DNA of 64,000 nt from JAFEDN01 sp963795715 (GCA_963795715.1 CAWCIY010000004.1:501827-565826), one strand, 5' to 3'. Positions 1 through 8,743 are shown, counted from the first letter of the stretch. The notes: generated by a model from the sequence alone, not told the origin. Made by a program: numbers and translations.

Positions 1-148
1 TGCCCAGAGCATCGGAGTGTACTCGGTCACTGACTCGTCCCGGCGCAGTTTCAATTTTCCTTCCTACCCCGCAGTCCAGAGAAAATAAGGGTATCCACTG
101 TTGATAACCTTTAGCTGTCGTAGCACCTGGAATCTTGGGCATTAACAT
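1..148 (-). CDS. hcp: Hcp-like type VI secretion tube protein, 5' part only
   Basis: The reading frame starts at ATG 148 with an AAGGAG ribosome site 8 bases upstream and runs open through the window edge, giving 49 residues. The translated start (MLMPKIPGATTAKGYQQW) followed by IPLFSLDCGVGR matches the first two beta strands of the Hcp1 family, whose members form the hexameric inner tube of the type VI secretion system and also carry effectors. It lies 58 bases downstream of the small membrane protein and on the same strand as the PAAR gene, so it is probably the last visible gene of a PAAR-effector-Hcp unit. The full protein should be about 160-170 residues. An Hcp-like effector chaperone rather than the structural Hcp is possible. 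Confidence 0.7.
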   Translation of the reverse strand, partial: MLMPKIPGATTAKGYQQWIPLFSLDCGVGRKIETAPGRVSDRVHSDALG

Positions 149-206
149 ATATGACTTCTCCTTAAGTGGCCCAGCCCCTGCGGGTCAAATATCATAAAAG
201 AACTGA

Positions 207-605
207 TCATTCACCTGCCCACAATGGAATTTTCGCTCGTAATCGATGCCAATAATTAGGAGGAAGACTGACGGTGACACCTCCGTCGTCGCCTAAATAA
301 ACGAAAGACTTGCAAATTTTATCCTGACATTCCCAAAAAAAATTACTCACATCCACAAAATAATAAACATCTTTATATACCAGCTTCCCGGTTCGTTCGT
401 CGTAAATTTTTAAAGAACCCAAATTTCGAGTAGCAAAAATTTTATAACTCGCATCACACACTATTACTTTATAAATTTTATCTGGAGAATTTTTTTTTGT
501 TACAAAACAATTTCCTTCATGTATAGGTTTAGGTAGGAATAAAATATAAATAGGAATCATAATTAACAAGAATAAGAACATTACAAAAAATAATAATATT
601 TTCAT
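207..605 (-). CDS. Small membrane-anchored protein, candidate T6SS immunity protein
   Basis: The 132-residue product begins with one strongly hydrophobic segment (residues 3-24, rich in F, L and I), which could be a signal anchor, followed by a soluble domain of about 105 residues with three cysteines. I do not recognise the family. The gene starts 11 bases after the stop of the DUF6402-like gene and is co-directional with it and with the PAAR gene. Small membrane or periplasmic proteins placed right after a secreted effector are often the cognate immunity protein, so that is my inference here; the sequence itself shows no catalytic motif. No strong ribosome site is visible before ATG 605, which fits translational coupling to the upstream gene. 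Confidence 0.55.
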   Translation of the reverse strand: MKILLFFVMFLFLLIMIPIYILFLPKPIHEGNCFVTKKNSPDKIYKVIVCDASYKIFATRNLGSLKIYDERTGKLVYKDVYYFVDVSNFFWECQDKICKSFVYLGDDGGVTVSLPPNYWHRLRAKIPLWAGE

Positions 606-616
606 ATTAAGTTATT

Positions 617-1681
617 CTATATAACAAACTGCAGATATGTCTCCTGTGTTCCCTCAAACATCTGACTGGATATAGGCTTGAACGATTGACCATTGGAAAA
701 CACTAACATATCTCCTCCTTTACCATATTTTTCTCGCCATTTCCTAAAGTGTTTGTTTCTAACGCAAAAATAAGTGTTTTCTTTAGTGGGTTTATCTCCT
801 GAATAGTGTACTAATGGTGAATCGTCATAATTATCCAAGTACGCTCCTAGGCTGATATCTAAATCATGATGATTCCAATGCCCTAAGTATTGTGAGCCTC
901 CTTTATCATCATTAAAATCGTAGGTATCCCGCGCATATATTACAATGCGAGGAATAGTTACTAAGTAGTTATTGCTACTCATAGGAGTTACTGTCACTTC
1001 AGCAATCGCTGCCGCCATCTCGAACCCGCCCAATGCAGCATATAAGTCATCTGGTCCAGCCAAGTACCTTTCCATCAGATCATTAAAAGAGGTATCTATC
1101 CTCACAAGTTGAAATTGCCAATTTTTATGAAACAAATCTGTGAGTTGTCCGTTCCAAGGGAGAATTGTATGGGATCGACCATCCAATAATCCGGCATTCT
1201 TGAGTTTATTACGAAGGGGATCCTTGGCTCTCATTAAATAATCCACGTCTCTTAGTTTAGAGATCGCCTCTCTGACTCGGGAATAGCCTTGTAACCATTC
1301 TAGGGTAATGGTGGTGTTATCAATTAATTCCGGGTGTGAATAAAGATCGTCTCCATGTTTCTCACCCTTCGTCATAGAATAAGCTTCAGCATTGAACCAC
1401 TTAGTTAACAACGCTTTTCCCTTTGAAAACGCTTTGATTGCCATAGTATCGGGAATTTGGGTCAGCTTAAACCAATCCAGCATCACCTTCACGGGTTCGT
1501 TATCGGACGAAGGGGTAAGCGCAGCTTTACAAATTAAATCCGCTGTGCATTTGACGGTTACTTTTTCTGCTGCGGGTGCAGAAACTACCGCCCCCGTCGG
1601 TGAGGTGATTACAGTCGGTGTTGATTTGTTAACATACCAAATATCGAAATTTTTCTCTAATACATTCTGAGTTTCTGTCAT
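617..1681 (-). CDS. DUF6402-like protein, candidate T6SS effector
   Basis: The 354-residue product resembles the DUF6402 family, recalled from motifs in the C-terminal half: an aromatic-rich segment with QYLGHW and later FRKWREKYGKGGDMLVF. Members of this family are commonly encoded beside PAAR or VgrG genes, and their biochemical activity is not known to me. The start ATG overlaps the PAAR stop codon in an ATGA arrangement, with GGAG about 11 bases upstream, so the two are translationally coupled. No signal peptide or membrane segment is seen, which fits delivery on the PAAR/VgrG spike. The role as a cargo effector is inferred from position; a structural or adaptor role is also possible. Confidence 0.65.
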   Translation of the reverse strand: MTETQNVLEKNFDIWYVNKSTPTVITSPTGAVVSAPAAEKVTVKCTADLICKAALTPSSDNEPVKVMLDWFKLTQIPDTMAIKAFSKGKALLTKWFNAEAYSMTKGEKHGDDLYSHPELIDNTTITLEWLQGYSRVREAISKLRDVDYLMRAKDPLRNKLKNAGLLDGRSHTILPWNGQLTDLFHKNWQFQLVRIDTSFNDLMERYLAGPDDLYAALGGFEMAAAIAEVTVTPMSSNNYLVTIPRIVIYARDTYDFNDDKGGSQYLGHWNHHDLDISLGAYLDNYDDSPLVHYSGDKPTKENTYFCVRNKHFRKWREKYGKGGDMLVFSNGQSFKPISSQMFEGTQETYLQFVI

Positions 1682-2241
1682 GTAATTAAAATCTCCATTT
1701 GTGGTAAAATCTGTAATTCCGCTTCCTGCGCCTGATTCGACATCACATAGACTGTTTTAGCTTGTGGAGAGGATATGCCTCTTACTCCTTGGGTGGGAGT
1801 TTTAATAAAATAATTTATCCCATTCATTAATTCTCCCGTTTTTTGATCATAAAATTGAAAATGCTGGTTGAACACAGACTGGGATGGTTCGGACTGGGAA
1901 TTTGATCCAAAGAAAACATTAGGGCCTATGAAAACATTATTGCCGATAAATACCCGAGGCTCTCCTTCAGCTACTTGTATACTGCTTGAGCAAGTGCTGA
2001 TATTGCCATTGCCACTATTGCCATCTCCTAGTAAAGCCAAACGACGGCCATTGACTACCACGCAAGCGTTGCCTGGCGGAATAACGCCAGTAAATCCATC
2101 GGGATATTGCATCAGGTCACCTTCGCAGGCCGGTGGCAGGCCTTCAAAAGTCATAGTGGTTGGCTCGGTAACCACTACTGTTCCTTGTCCATGTGAACTG
2201 TGACTGGATTGATCGTTTAATCGAGCAGGTGATTTTGCCAT
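1678..2241 (-). CDS. PAAR-domain spike-tip protein with C-terminal extension
   Basis: Residues about 1-105 read as a PAAR domain: glycine- and proline-rich beta hairpins ending in a cysteine-containing turn, as in the cone that sharpens the VgrG spike of type VI secretion systems. About 80 further residues follow, predicted as a short extension that may bind the next-encoded cargo. I place the start at ATG 2241, not at the upstream in-frame codon at 2262, because AGGGAG lies 7 bases before 2241. It is the first gene of the minus-strand unit PAAR, DUF6402-like, small membrane protein, hcp. The IS110-family element directly upstream may have separated this unit from the rest of its T6SS locus. 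Confidence 0.78.
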   Translation of the reverse strand: MAKSPARLNDQSSHSSHGQGTVVVTEPTTMTFEGLPPACEGDLMQYPDGFTGVIPPGNACVVVNGRRLALLGDGNSGNGNISTCSSSIQVAEGEPRVFIGNNVFIGPNVFFGSNSQSEPSQSVFNQHFQFYDQKTGELMNGINYFIKTPTQGVRGISSPQAKTVYVMSNQAQEAELQILPQMEILIT

Positions 2242-2340
2242 TATTCTCTCCCTAATTGGCATTATACTATCGGCGATAGGAATGTGGCAGTAAAAGCCGG
2301 TAATTTATTAGTGCCTATGCCTGTCCTTAAGTGTGGTTAC

Positions 2341-2418
2341 AGGGGTTAAGCGACAATATCACTGGTGAAGTGCTTTCCGCACTATCCCGTTTGGGAGATA
2401 GCGCCTTAATCAACCCCT
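2341..2418 (+). ncRNA. Candidate IS110 bridge (guide) RNA leader
   Basis: The 200 bases before the transposase gene hold nested complementarity. AGGGGTT (2341-2347) pairs with AACCCCT (2412-2418); inside it, AGTGC/GCACT (2369-2373, 2379-2383) and CTATCCC with GGGAGATAG (2382-2401) form smaller hairpins. A 13-base palindrome (CTATCG-G-CGATAG) sits further up at 2267-2279. IS110-family transposases are known to use a structured RNA made from a noncoding end of the element to choose target and donor. Here only 32 bases separate the 3' end of the transposase from the next gene, so the guide would have to be upstream. The pairing is seen; the RNA and its loops are inference. Confidence 0.4.
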
Positions 2419-2466
2419 GCGTCACAGACCTATCAATTCTTCCACTCAACCTAAGAGGAAAACGAT

Positions 2467-3891
2467 ATGGGTAAAGATACCTTAAATAAGTCCCGCTGGT
2501 CAAAGAAAAACAGTATGAGCAATCCAAACTATGGAAAGTTGCCTAAACATTTGGAGCATATTAACAAGATGGCGGCTGGGATAGATATTGGTTCGAAATC
2601 ACATTTTGTCTGTGTACCTGAAGGATGTGACGCCGTGAGTGTACGAGAATTTCAGAGTTTTACAGCTGATTTGCACGAACTGGCGAATTGGTTAAGGCAA
2701 TGCCGGATAGAAACAGTTGCCATGGAATCAACGGGAGTCTATTGGATTCCGCTTTACGAGTTATTGGAGTTGCAAGGTTTTGAAGTGAAACTGGTAGATG
2801 CGCGTCATGTTAAAAATGTTAATGGACGTAAAACGGATGTCATGGATTGCCAGTGGCTGCAACAATTGCACACGTATGGGTTACTCAGCGGAGCGTTTCG
2901 TCCTGAGTATCAGGTTTGCGCTCTCAGAGCTTATTTACGGCAGCGAAATATGTTAATTGAGCAAGGGGGAAGCCATATCCAACATATGCAAAAGGCATTA
3001 AGCCAAATGAATATTCAGCTCCATAATGTGATTAGTGATATCACTGGCGGTACCGGAATGAGAATCATCCATGCGATAGTGTCAGGAGAACACAATCCGG
3101 CGTTATTAGCGAGATATCGTGACCCACGATGTAAAAATTCGGTAGAAACGATAGAAAAATCATTGACAGGCCATTATCGGGCGGAACATCTGTTTGCGTT
3201 GACGCAGGCGCTGAAACTTTATGAGGTATATCAAAATAAGATAGCGGCTTGTGATAATGAAATTGAAAAACAGTTGTCTCAATTTAAAGAAGTTGTCAAA
3301 TCGAAAAAAAATGAAATGGAAGAAAGAGTAAAAAAGAAGCGAAAAAAACCCTCGAATTGCAAAAATGCATTATCGTTTGATGTGAGAACACACTTAATAC
3401 GGCTGACAGGAGTTGATTTAACGGCGATTCCCGGAATTGAAGCTTCGAGTGCTTTAAAAATTGTTTCAGAAATAGGATTGGACTTAACTCGATGGAAAAG
3501 CAGTAAACAATTTGCATCGTGGTTAGGCTTATGCCCAGAAAACAAAGTATCAGGAGGGAAACGGCTGAGTGGAAAAAGTAAGCGCACTGCGAATTATGCG
3601 AGCAAAACATTACGGATGGCGGCGAGTACGCTTTATCAAAGCCAAACCGCTTTAGGAGCTTTTTTTCGTCGTTTAAAATCCCGACTGGGAGCACCCAAGG
3701 CAATTACGGCAACAGCTCACAAATTAGCAACGATTATTTTTAACATGCTGAAAAACGGAATGGAATATGTAGAGACAGGCCAAAATTATTACGAAGAGCA
3801 ATATCATGAACGCTTGGTTAAAAGCCTAAGTTTACGAGCTAAAACTTTGGGTTTTGATTTGGTAAAAACCCCAATTAATTCTGCAGCTTAA
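2467..3891 (+). CDS. IS110-family transposase (DEDD recombinase)
   Basis: The 474-residue protein has both IS110 domains. The N-terminal RuvC-like domain shows the DEDD set: D40 in GIDIGSKSH, E87 in MESTGVYW, and D124/D127 in RKTDVMD. The C-terminal Transposase_20 domain (about residues 310-405) carries the IPGI segment and the later GKSKRTANYASK segment expected to hold the catalytic serine. The start ATG 2467 has AGAGGA about 9 bases upstream; the in-frame ATG at 2515 has no such site. The frame is intact at family length, so the element may be active. A lysine-rich insert near residues 280-300 is unusual and links the two domains. Confidence 0.93.
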   Translation: MGKDTLNKSRWSKKNSMSNPNYGKLPKHLEHINKMAAGIDIGSKSHFVCVPEGCDAVSVREFQSFTADLHELANWLRQCRIETVAMESTGVYWIPLYELLELQGFEVKLVDARHVKNVNGRKTDVMDCQWLQQLHTYGLLSGAFRPEYQVCALRAYLRQRNMLIEQGGSHIQHMQKALSQMNIQLHNVISDITGGTGMRIIHAIVSGEHNPALLARYRDPRCKNSVETIEKSLTGHYRAEHLFALTQALKLYEVYQNKIAACDNEIEKQLSQFKEVVKSKKNEMEERVKKKRKKPSNCKNALSFDVRTHLIRLTGVDLTAIPGIEASSALKIVSEIGLDLTRWKSSKQFASWLGLCPENKVSGGKRLSGKSKRTANYASKTLRMAASTLYQSQTALGAFFRRLKSRLGAPKAITATAHKLATIIFNMLKNGMEYVETGQNYYEEQYHERLVKSLSLRAKTLGFDLVKTPINSAA

Positions 3892-3923
3892 ATGGGAGTT
3901 CTTTGGAAGCATGTGAAGACAGA

Positions 3924-6353
3924 TTAAGACATAATTAACTGTTTTGATGATGCGGTTCCCGACGAAGAACTGCTGCCACCAGCAAAGAGACCAGTTGGAT
4001 TCTCAGATTGAAGATGTAAAACCTTCTGAGATTCCGGTAATAGCCGTGTAGCAGGTGTTGGCTCGGCTACGACGGAACGCTTACGATAGCAATAGTATCC
4101 AGTGACTATCCCTAACAATGCCAGCACAGCGGCGGCGCTACCAGCAACCCAAAATAACCATGGCGGCGTACCTGTTTCCGAAAAGGGGCCGGAAATAATA
4201 TTGATATAACTGCGTCCTGCATCGTTATTATAGCCGGGAGCCCCAATTACCAGATCCATCATCTTATCGCCATTAATATCACCTGCTGAAGAAACTGAAT
4301 AACCATAATTATCCCTGCTTGCTTCACCATCCAGCTTAAATCCATTGATTCCATTCAAGCTGCTTAATGCAAAAGGTTCCGGCGAACTGATTCCAGGGCC
4401 CCCAAACACCACATAAGTGCGTCCCCTCTCCTCCAGGCCGCTGCCCCAGAAGGGAGCTCCAATTAACAGATCTCCAAAGCCATCACCGTTGATGTCACCT
4501 GCCGATGCAACAGAATAACCACTCCCACCCCCTTCACCATCCAGCTTAAAACCATTGGCGCCATTCAAACTTTTCAATGCAAGATTTCCTGTCGAACCGA
4601 TTCTCGGACCTCCAAATACCACATAACTACGACCTATCATGCCTGTGCCTGGGTAAGCGAAAGCCCCGATCAGAATATCCGCATAGCCATCTCCGTTCAC
4701 ATCCCCTGCACCACTGACCGAAAAACCACTGAAGTCACCGACCGCTTCACCAATCAGCCAAAAACCACTGACACCATTCAAGCTGCTCAAATGCAGTATT
4801 TCCGTCGAACCGACTCCAGCTCCACCAAATACAACATAAGTCTGTCCCACCATGTAGTCATACAAGGGAGCATCCCCAATCAATAGATCGTCCACACCGT
4901 CTCCATTGATATCACCCGCTGAAGCGACAGAATTACCACTCATACTATGAACGTCACCATTCAGCTTAAATCCATTGGTGCCATTCAAACTGCTCAACGC
5001 CAATATTCCGGTCGAACCCACCCCAGCTCCACCAAATACAACATAACTGCGTCCTGTCTGGAGGTTGTAGTCGGGAGCTCCAATTACCAGATCGTCCACA
5101 CCATCTCCATTGATGTCACCCGCTGAGGCGACAGAATAACCACTCAAACTATAAGAATTAGGTTCACCATCCAGTTTAAACCCATTGACGCCATTCAAGC
5201 TGTTCAATGCCAGTATTCCCGTCAAACCAACTCCAGCTCCACCAAACACGGCATAAGTACGTCCTATATGGCCATTGTAGCCGGGTGCCCCAATCAACAG
5301 GTCGTCTATTCCATCATCATTGATATCACCCGCTGACGCTACAGAATAACCACTCTCAAAAGGCTCACCCTCCAGCTTAAAGCCATCGGTTCCATTTAAA
5401 CTGCTCAATGCCAGAGTGTCGATTGAATCCATCCAAGACCCGCCAAATAGTACATAAATGCGGCCTATGTTGCTGTTGTAGTAGGGCGCCCCAATCACCA
5501 GATCATCCACACCGTCTCCATTGATGTCACCGGCTGAGGCGACAGAGTATCCACTCTCACCCTCTACAGGTTCTCCGTCTATCGCAAAGCCAACCTGGCT
5601 GTCTGAACTTCTTAAAGTCATGACTGCCGGAAACTGTCTGCGTGTCAACGTAACTGATGTTTTCAGCCTGGGAACAACTGCTGTTACAGTGGCGTCAACA
5701 GGGCTTGCATCAGACACAGACGCCGCTACAGTTTGCAATAAATGCTGTCCGGGTACAGATAAAGCTTCTTCCCGAATCTCCTCAGAAATTGTAATTGATT
5801 GAGCGGCTTCCGCTTGAAATTTTTCCCAACAAGACCTCAAAGCCGCCAATTCTTTTTCTCGATTCCGAGCCGATTCCTGGTATTTCTCTATTTCTTCGGT
5901 CAACCGCTGGATGGGCGTTAATTCAAAAAATGTTTTGACTCTTGTCGTAAATGATTCCCAATAGCTCATTACAGGCTTGGCTTTAACCGCTGCTGTTTCT
6001 GTAGCATCTTGCTCTTTCTTCAGTTGCTTTTGTGTTTGTTTTGCCAAGCGCAGCATATCGTCGCGCATCGCTTCAATTCGGGTGATTTCCTTCGCAATTG
6101 CCGTTAATACTTTCTGACTATTTTCTTGACTGGGGTTTTTTTCATACGCACTCGAAGCGATCAGCAAGTTTCGTTGTTCGATCGACACGTCACGCTGTTT
6201 ATCCGCAATTTCCTGGCTCATATCATGCCAACCTATCCATTCCAATACCGATTGTATAGTGCTAATGGTAGACATAGACAGCGGCTGTGTCGCTTGACTT
6301 TGAATTAATGGACTGGATAACGATGGACTATTCAATGAACTTCCTTTTGACAT
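3924..6353 (-). CDS. Integrin-alpha-like FG-GAP beta-propeller membrane protein
   Basis: The 809-residue protein has three parts. Residues 1-200 are helical and charged with coiled-coil character and no signal peptide. Residues about 245-720 contain exactly seven FG-GAP repeats, each with a calcium-loop motif of the type DxNGDGxxD followed by LxIGAP and later GRxYVVFGG, as in the seven-bladed propeller of integrin alpha chains. Residues 731-753 form one transmembrane helix, followed by YRKR (756-759) and a 50-residue Ser-rich tail. The basic residues after the helix predict the tail in a cytosol and the propeller across the membrane. Its N-terminal region resembles that of the 1886-residue protein encoded at 39305-44959. 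Function is unknown; adhesion or host-membrane insertion is inference. Confidence 0.8.
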   Translation of the reverse strand: MSKGSSLNSPSLSSPLIQSQATQPLSMSTISTIQSVLEWIGWHDMSQEIADKQRDVSIEQRNLLIASSAYEKNPSQENSQKVLTAIAKEITRIEAMRDDMLRLAKQTQKQLKKEQDATETAAVKAKPVMSYWESFTTRVKTFFELTPIQRLTEEIEKYQESARNREKELAALRSCWEKFQAEAAQSITISEEIREEALSVPGQHLLQTVAASVSDASPVDATVTAVVPRLKTSVTLTRRQFPAVMTLRSSDSQVGFAIDGEPVEGESGYSVASAGDINGDGVDDLVIGAPYYNSNIGRIYVLFGGSWMDSIDTLALSSLNGTDGFKLEGEPFESGYSVASAGDINDDGIDDLLIGAPGYNGHIGRTYAVFGGAGVGLTGILALNSLNGVNGFKLDGEPNSYSLSGYSVASAGDINGDGVDDLVIGAPDYNLQTGRSYVVFGGAGVGSTGILALSSLNGTNGFKLNGDVHSMSGNSVASAGDINGDGVDDLLIGDAPLYDYMVGQTYVVFGGAGVGSTEILHLSSLNGVSGFWLIGEAVGDFSGFSVSGAGDVNGDGYADILIGAFAYPGTGMIGRSYVVFGGPRIGSTGNLALKSLNGANGFKLDGEGGGSGYSVASAGDINGDGFGDLLIGAPFWGSGLEERGRTYVVFGGPGISSPEPFALSSLNGINGFKLDGEASRDNYGYSVSSAGDINGDKMMDLVIGAPGYNNDAGRSYINIISGPFSETGTPPWLFWVAGSAAAVLALLGIVTGYYCYRKRSVVAEPTPATRLLPESQKVLHLQSENPTGLFAGGSSSSSGTASSKQLIMS
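4193..5618 (-). repeat. Seven tandem FG-GAP repeats
   Basis: Seven coding repeats of about 200 bases lie in frame within the FG-GAP gene. The core AGDINGDG is kept in most copies. Copy 2 reads INDDG, copy 5 VNGDG, and copy 7 INGDK, so the last blade has lost one glycine of the calcium loop. Seven is the number needed to close a propeller. Confidence 0.85.
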
Positions 6354-6480
6354 AAAATATCCTTAAAGTAAGTAGACACCATTTTTTTTCGATCTAAAAT
6401 GATTAAAAAAATCGCACAAGTAATAAGATCTTATGTAATTTATTGGGTTCGTAAGCAGAACAAATTACAGAGGGGGTCTT

Positions 6481-7379
6481 ATGTTAATGGAAGATTTTAT
6501 CATCACGGTTTACTGTTTGATAGATGATACGCTAAAAAATTTACTTGGAAGCCAAAAGCTTAGTCATAGAGGATTTGAGCCTAAACTGTCGGATAGTGAA
6601 GTGATCACGATAGAAGTCATTGCTGAATTTTTGGGCATTGATACCGACAAGGGTGCTTGGGAATATTTCTCTCAACATTGGTCAGCTTGGTTTCCTCTGT
6701 TAGGGTCACGTGCTAATTACTCCAAACAGGCTGCTAATTTGTGGCATTGGACACAAAGGATTCAAGGGGTATTAGCCCAACAATTAGGTTAGGGGCTTTT
6801 GCCGATAATTTACATTTAGCCGATGGGTTTCCGATGCCGGTTTCTCACTTCAAAAGGGCGTACTTTAGCAGTATATTTAAAGACGAAGCGGCGTATGGAT
6901 ATTGTGCTTCGAAGGAAGAAGTTTATTATGGATTTAAGGGAAATCTCCTAATTAGTTCATCGGGAGTGATTACCGCCATTACGGTGACAGCAGCTAACAT
7001 TGATGAAAGAAAATCTTTATGGGATTTACTCGGAAATATCAGAGGGAATTTGATTGCGGATAAAGGTCTGATTGGTGTAGATTATCAAGAAGAATTACGA
7101 CAATGGGCTGGGATCAATTTACAAACTGCTATGAGGGCAAATATGAAAGAAAAACGCAGCGATTCCATGATTAAATGGCTGATTTCTACTCGCCGCTTAA
7201 TAGAAACAGTCATCGGTCAATTGACTGAGCGTTTTCGCATAGAAAAAATACGGGCACGTAAGTTGTGGTATTTAACCAATCGTATTGCCAGAAAAATTTT
7301 GGCACATACTATAGGAATGTTTGTTAATAAGCTGTTAGGTAACCCAATTCTTCAACTCGAGTTGCTATTGAAGCCATGA
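6481..7379 (+). pseudogene. IS982-family transposase, frameshifted
   Basis: Two overlapping frames together give a full-length IS982 transposase. The first (6481-6792) carries the N-terminal part with KLSDSEVITIEV and ends at LAQQLG; the second continues with GAFADNLHLADGFPMPV, the GYCASKEE region and TRRLIETVIGQL near the C terminus. The break is a tandem copy of TTAGG (6784-6788 and 6789-6793); removing one copy joins the frames exactly. The start ATG 6481 follows a purine-rich ribosome site (AGAGGGGG). IS982 transposases are normally one frame of about 290-300 residues, so this copy is inactive unless slippage repairs it. Terminal repeats were not resolved. Confidence 0.85.
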
Positions 7380-7398
7380 AAAGTCGAGAATCGCGTGA

Positions 7399-7695
7399 CT
7401 ATTCCAGTGATAATTCTTGATCACACCCCATTTCTTCAACGAATGCCGATGCAATAATTTTGTTAATTAATTTTTTGGATAATCTCCCCTCAAATTCTCC
7501 TGCAACTGTTTCAACAGTTACTCTCCAAAAAAAATGGAGTTTTATTTTAGCCCACCATCTATTTTTACCGAGCAGATTTGAATTTTCACTAAACATATTG
7601 AAAAATTCTCCCGTGAAATGTTGACTGATGCAATTATCCGATACCAGTCTATTAAGGTAAGGTGATCGAGTCAGGTATCTTATATTTTGAATCAA
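7399..7695 (-). CDS. Hypothetical protein, possibly a decayed gene
   Basis: A 98-residue open frame starting at TTG lies just after the IS982 remnant and is convergent with it. I do not recognise it. An ATG at 7702 with a purine-rich GAGAAG before it opens a different frame that stops after 16 codons, which suggests that the original gene began there and has since been frameshifted. The C-terminal part, rich in E, K and L, looks more protein-like than the first half. Confidence 0.28.
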   Translation of the reverse strand: MIQNIRYLTRSPYLNRLVSDNCISQHFTGEFFNMFSENSNLLGKNRWWAKIKLHFFWRVTVETVAGEFEGRLSKKLINKIIASAFVEEMGCDQELSLE

Positions 7696-7702
7696 GTATC
7701 AT

Positions 7703-8225
7703 TCTTCTCGAATTCTTAAAAAACCTATTGGCAGTCAACATAAAAGAAACACAATAAACAGGTCGTTTTCGCATGTTTTCACAAACAATCCATAAAACCT
7801 CTTGATGATTCGGTAAAAATCAATCCATAAACCTCATGGGTCATTGTTCATCCTCCTTTAGATAATAATCCATGACCTAAACAATATGAGATGAATGGCG
7901 CTTTTTTTCAAGAGGCCATCGTGTAAAAAATTCATCTTTTTTCAATCCAGTTAAAAAGGATTCATTTTTGATAATTGTGCCTTATTTCTAGTCAAACTCA
8001 TGCCGCTCTTGCAAGATTTAGCATTAGTTCAAACTATGAACATTGATTCAATTTTTCCAAAGATAGTTTTAAAGAAACTGTTGAGGGTTGCACAATCTTT
8101 AAACTTGTTGTTTCGATAAAAATATACTTTGACTTTGCTCATGAGGCCCGTAAAATAGATCATTTTACAAAGTCCCAGTAGAAGAACAGTTAATGGAAGC
8201 CTATGAAAAGGCACTTGTTTTTTAA
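7703..8225. other. AT-rich region without a supported gene
   Basis: About 520 bases separate the decayed frame from the fis copy. I find no supported gene. Just before fis, a short plus-strand frame ends with VEEQLMEAYEKALVF and a TAA stop directly ahead of the fis ribosome site, which could be the 3' remnant of a gene once upstream of fis. Confidence 0.4.
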
Positions 8226-8237
8226 TTGGAGCGATTT

Positions 8238-8579
8238 ATGAGTGAGCCTTTGTCACCCTTGATTGAACAGGGCGCTGATGTCATTGCACCGAATGTGAAT
8301 TCTGCTGTTCCGGCCTCATCAAAATCAGGTACATTGCGTGAGGTGGTTCGAGCGACAGTTAAGGAATACTTTTTGAAACTGGAGGGCGTAACGCCCTATA
8401 ATCTGTATGAACTTTTTCTAGCTGAAATGGAATCCCCACTCTTGGAAATGGCGTTGCAATATTGCCATGATAACCAGAGTACCGCCGCTAAGTTGCTCAA
8501 TATCAGCCGTGGCACTTTCGCATTCATGATTTACGCCGAACATTGGGAAGGTAGCAAGCTCGTACGGGTACTTTATTAG
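8238..8579 (+). pseudogene. fis: Fis-like nucleoid protein, C-terminus replaced (copy 1)
   Basis: Fis is a dimeric nucleoid protein that bends DNA and stimulates site-specific recombination and rRNA promoters. Residues about 60-95 match the Fis helix-turn-helix region: LYELFLAEMESPLLEMALQ, then NQSTAAKLLNISRGT. In true Fis the frame continues with LRKKL and a final basic helix; here the sequence diverges right after RGT (about 8518) into an unrelated tail of 18 residues. The second recognition helix is therefore truncated and DNA binding is probably lost. The start ATG 8238 follows TTGGAG; an in-frame TTG at 8226 lies inside that site and is not preferred. A second copy at 49244 is truncated at nearly the same codon. 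Confidence 0.75.
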
Positions 8580-8582
8580 CTA

Positions 8583-8675
8583 CTATTGGAAAATCTTCGA
8601 ATCATAAATCACCCTCAAGCGACTACCGTTTATGCTCGACTGGACCTTTCTGTACGTGCGGCTGGCATTTCTTGA
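8583..8675 (+). pseudogene. 3' remnant of a tyrosine recombinase/integrase
   Basis: Directly after the truncated fis, a short frame ends with QATTVYARLDLSVRAAG and a TGA stop. TTxVYARLD is the box around the catalytic tyrosine of phage-type integrases, and a shift in frame just upstream (GKSSNHKSP) restores the preceding LGHK/NHK-type motif. Only the last 30 or so residues survive. The fis-integrase join suggests a deletion or recombination event of a former mobile element at this spot. Confidence 0.5.
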
Positions 8676-8743
8676 ATGCAAGATAATAATCCAAACTAAC
8701 CTACTTGGAACCGAGAGAAAGGCAAGCAGTAGATTTTCCTTTT

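Larger units (their letters stand above)
2341..3891 (+). mobile_element. IS110-family insertion sequence (ends not resolved)
   Basis: The element consists of a hairpin-rich leader of roughly 125 bases and one transposase gene. IS110 elements lack clear terminal inverted repeats and make no long target duplications, so the limits given are the structured leader and the stop codon; the true ends probably lie between about 2262 and 2341 on the left and 3892 and 3923 on the right. It sits between the PAAR gene and the FG-GAP protein gene, which are both transcribed leftward. Confidence 0.7.

Noticed and set aside
8029..8214. 61-residue minus-strand ORF upstream of fis
   Set aside because: No ribosome site, poor composition, and it is antisense to a more protein-like plus frame just before fis.
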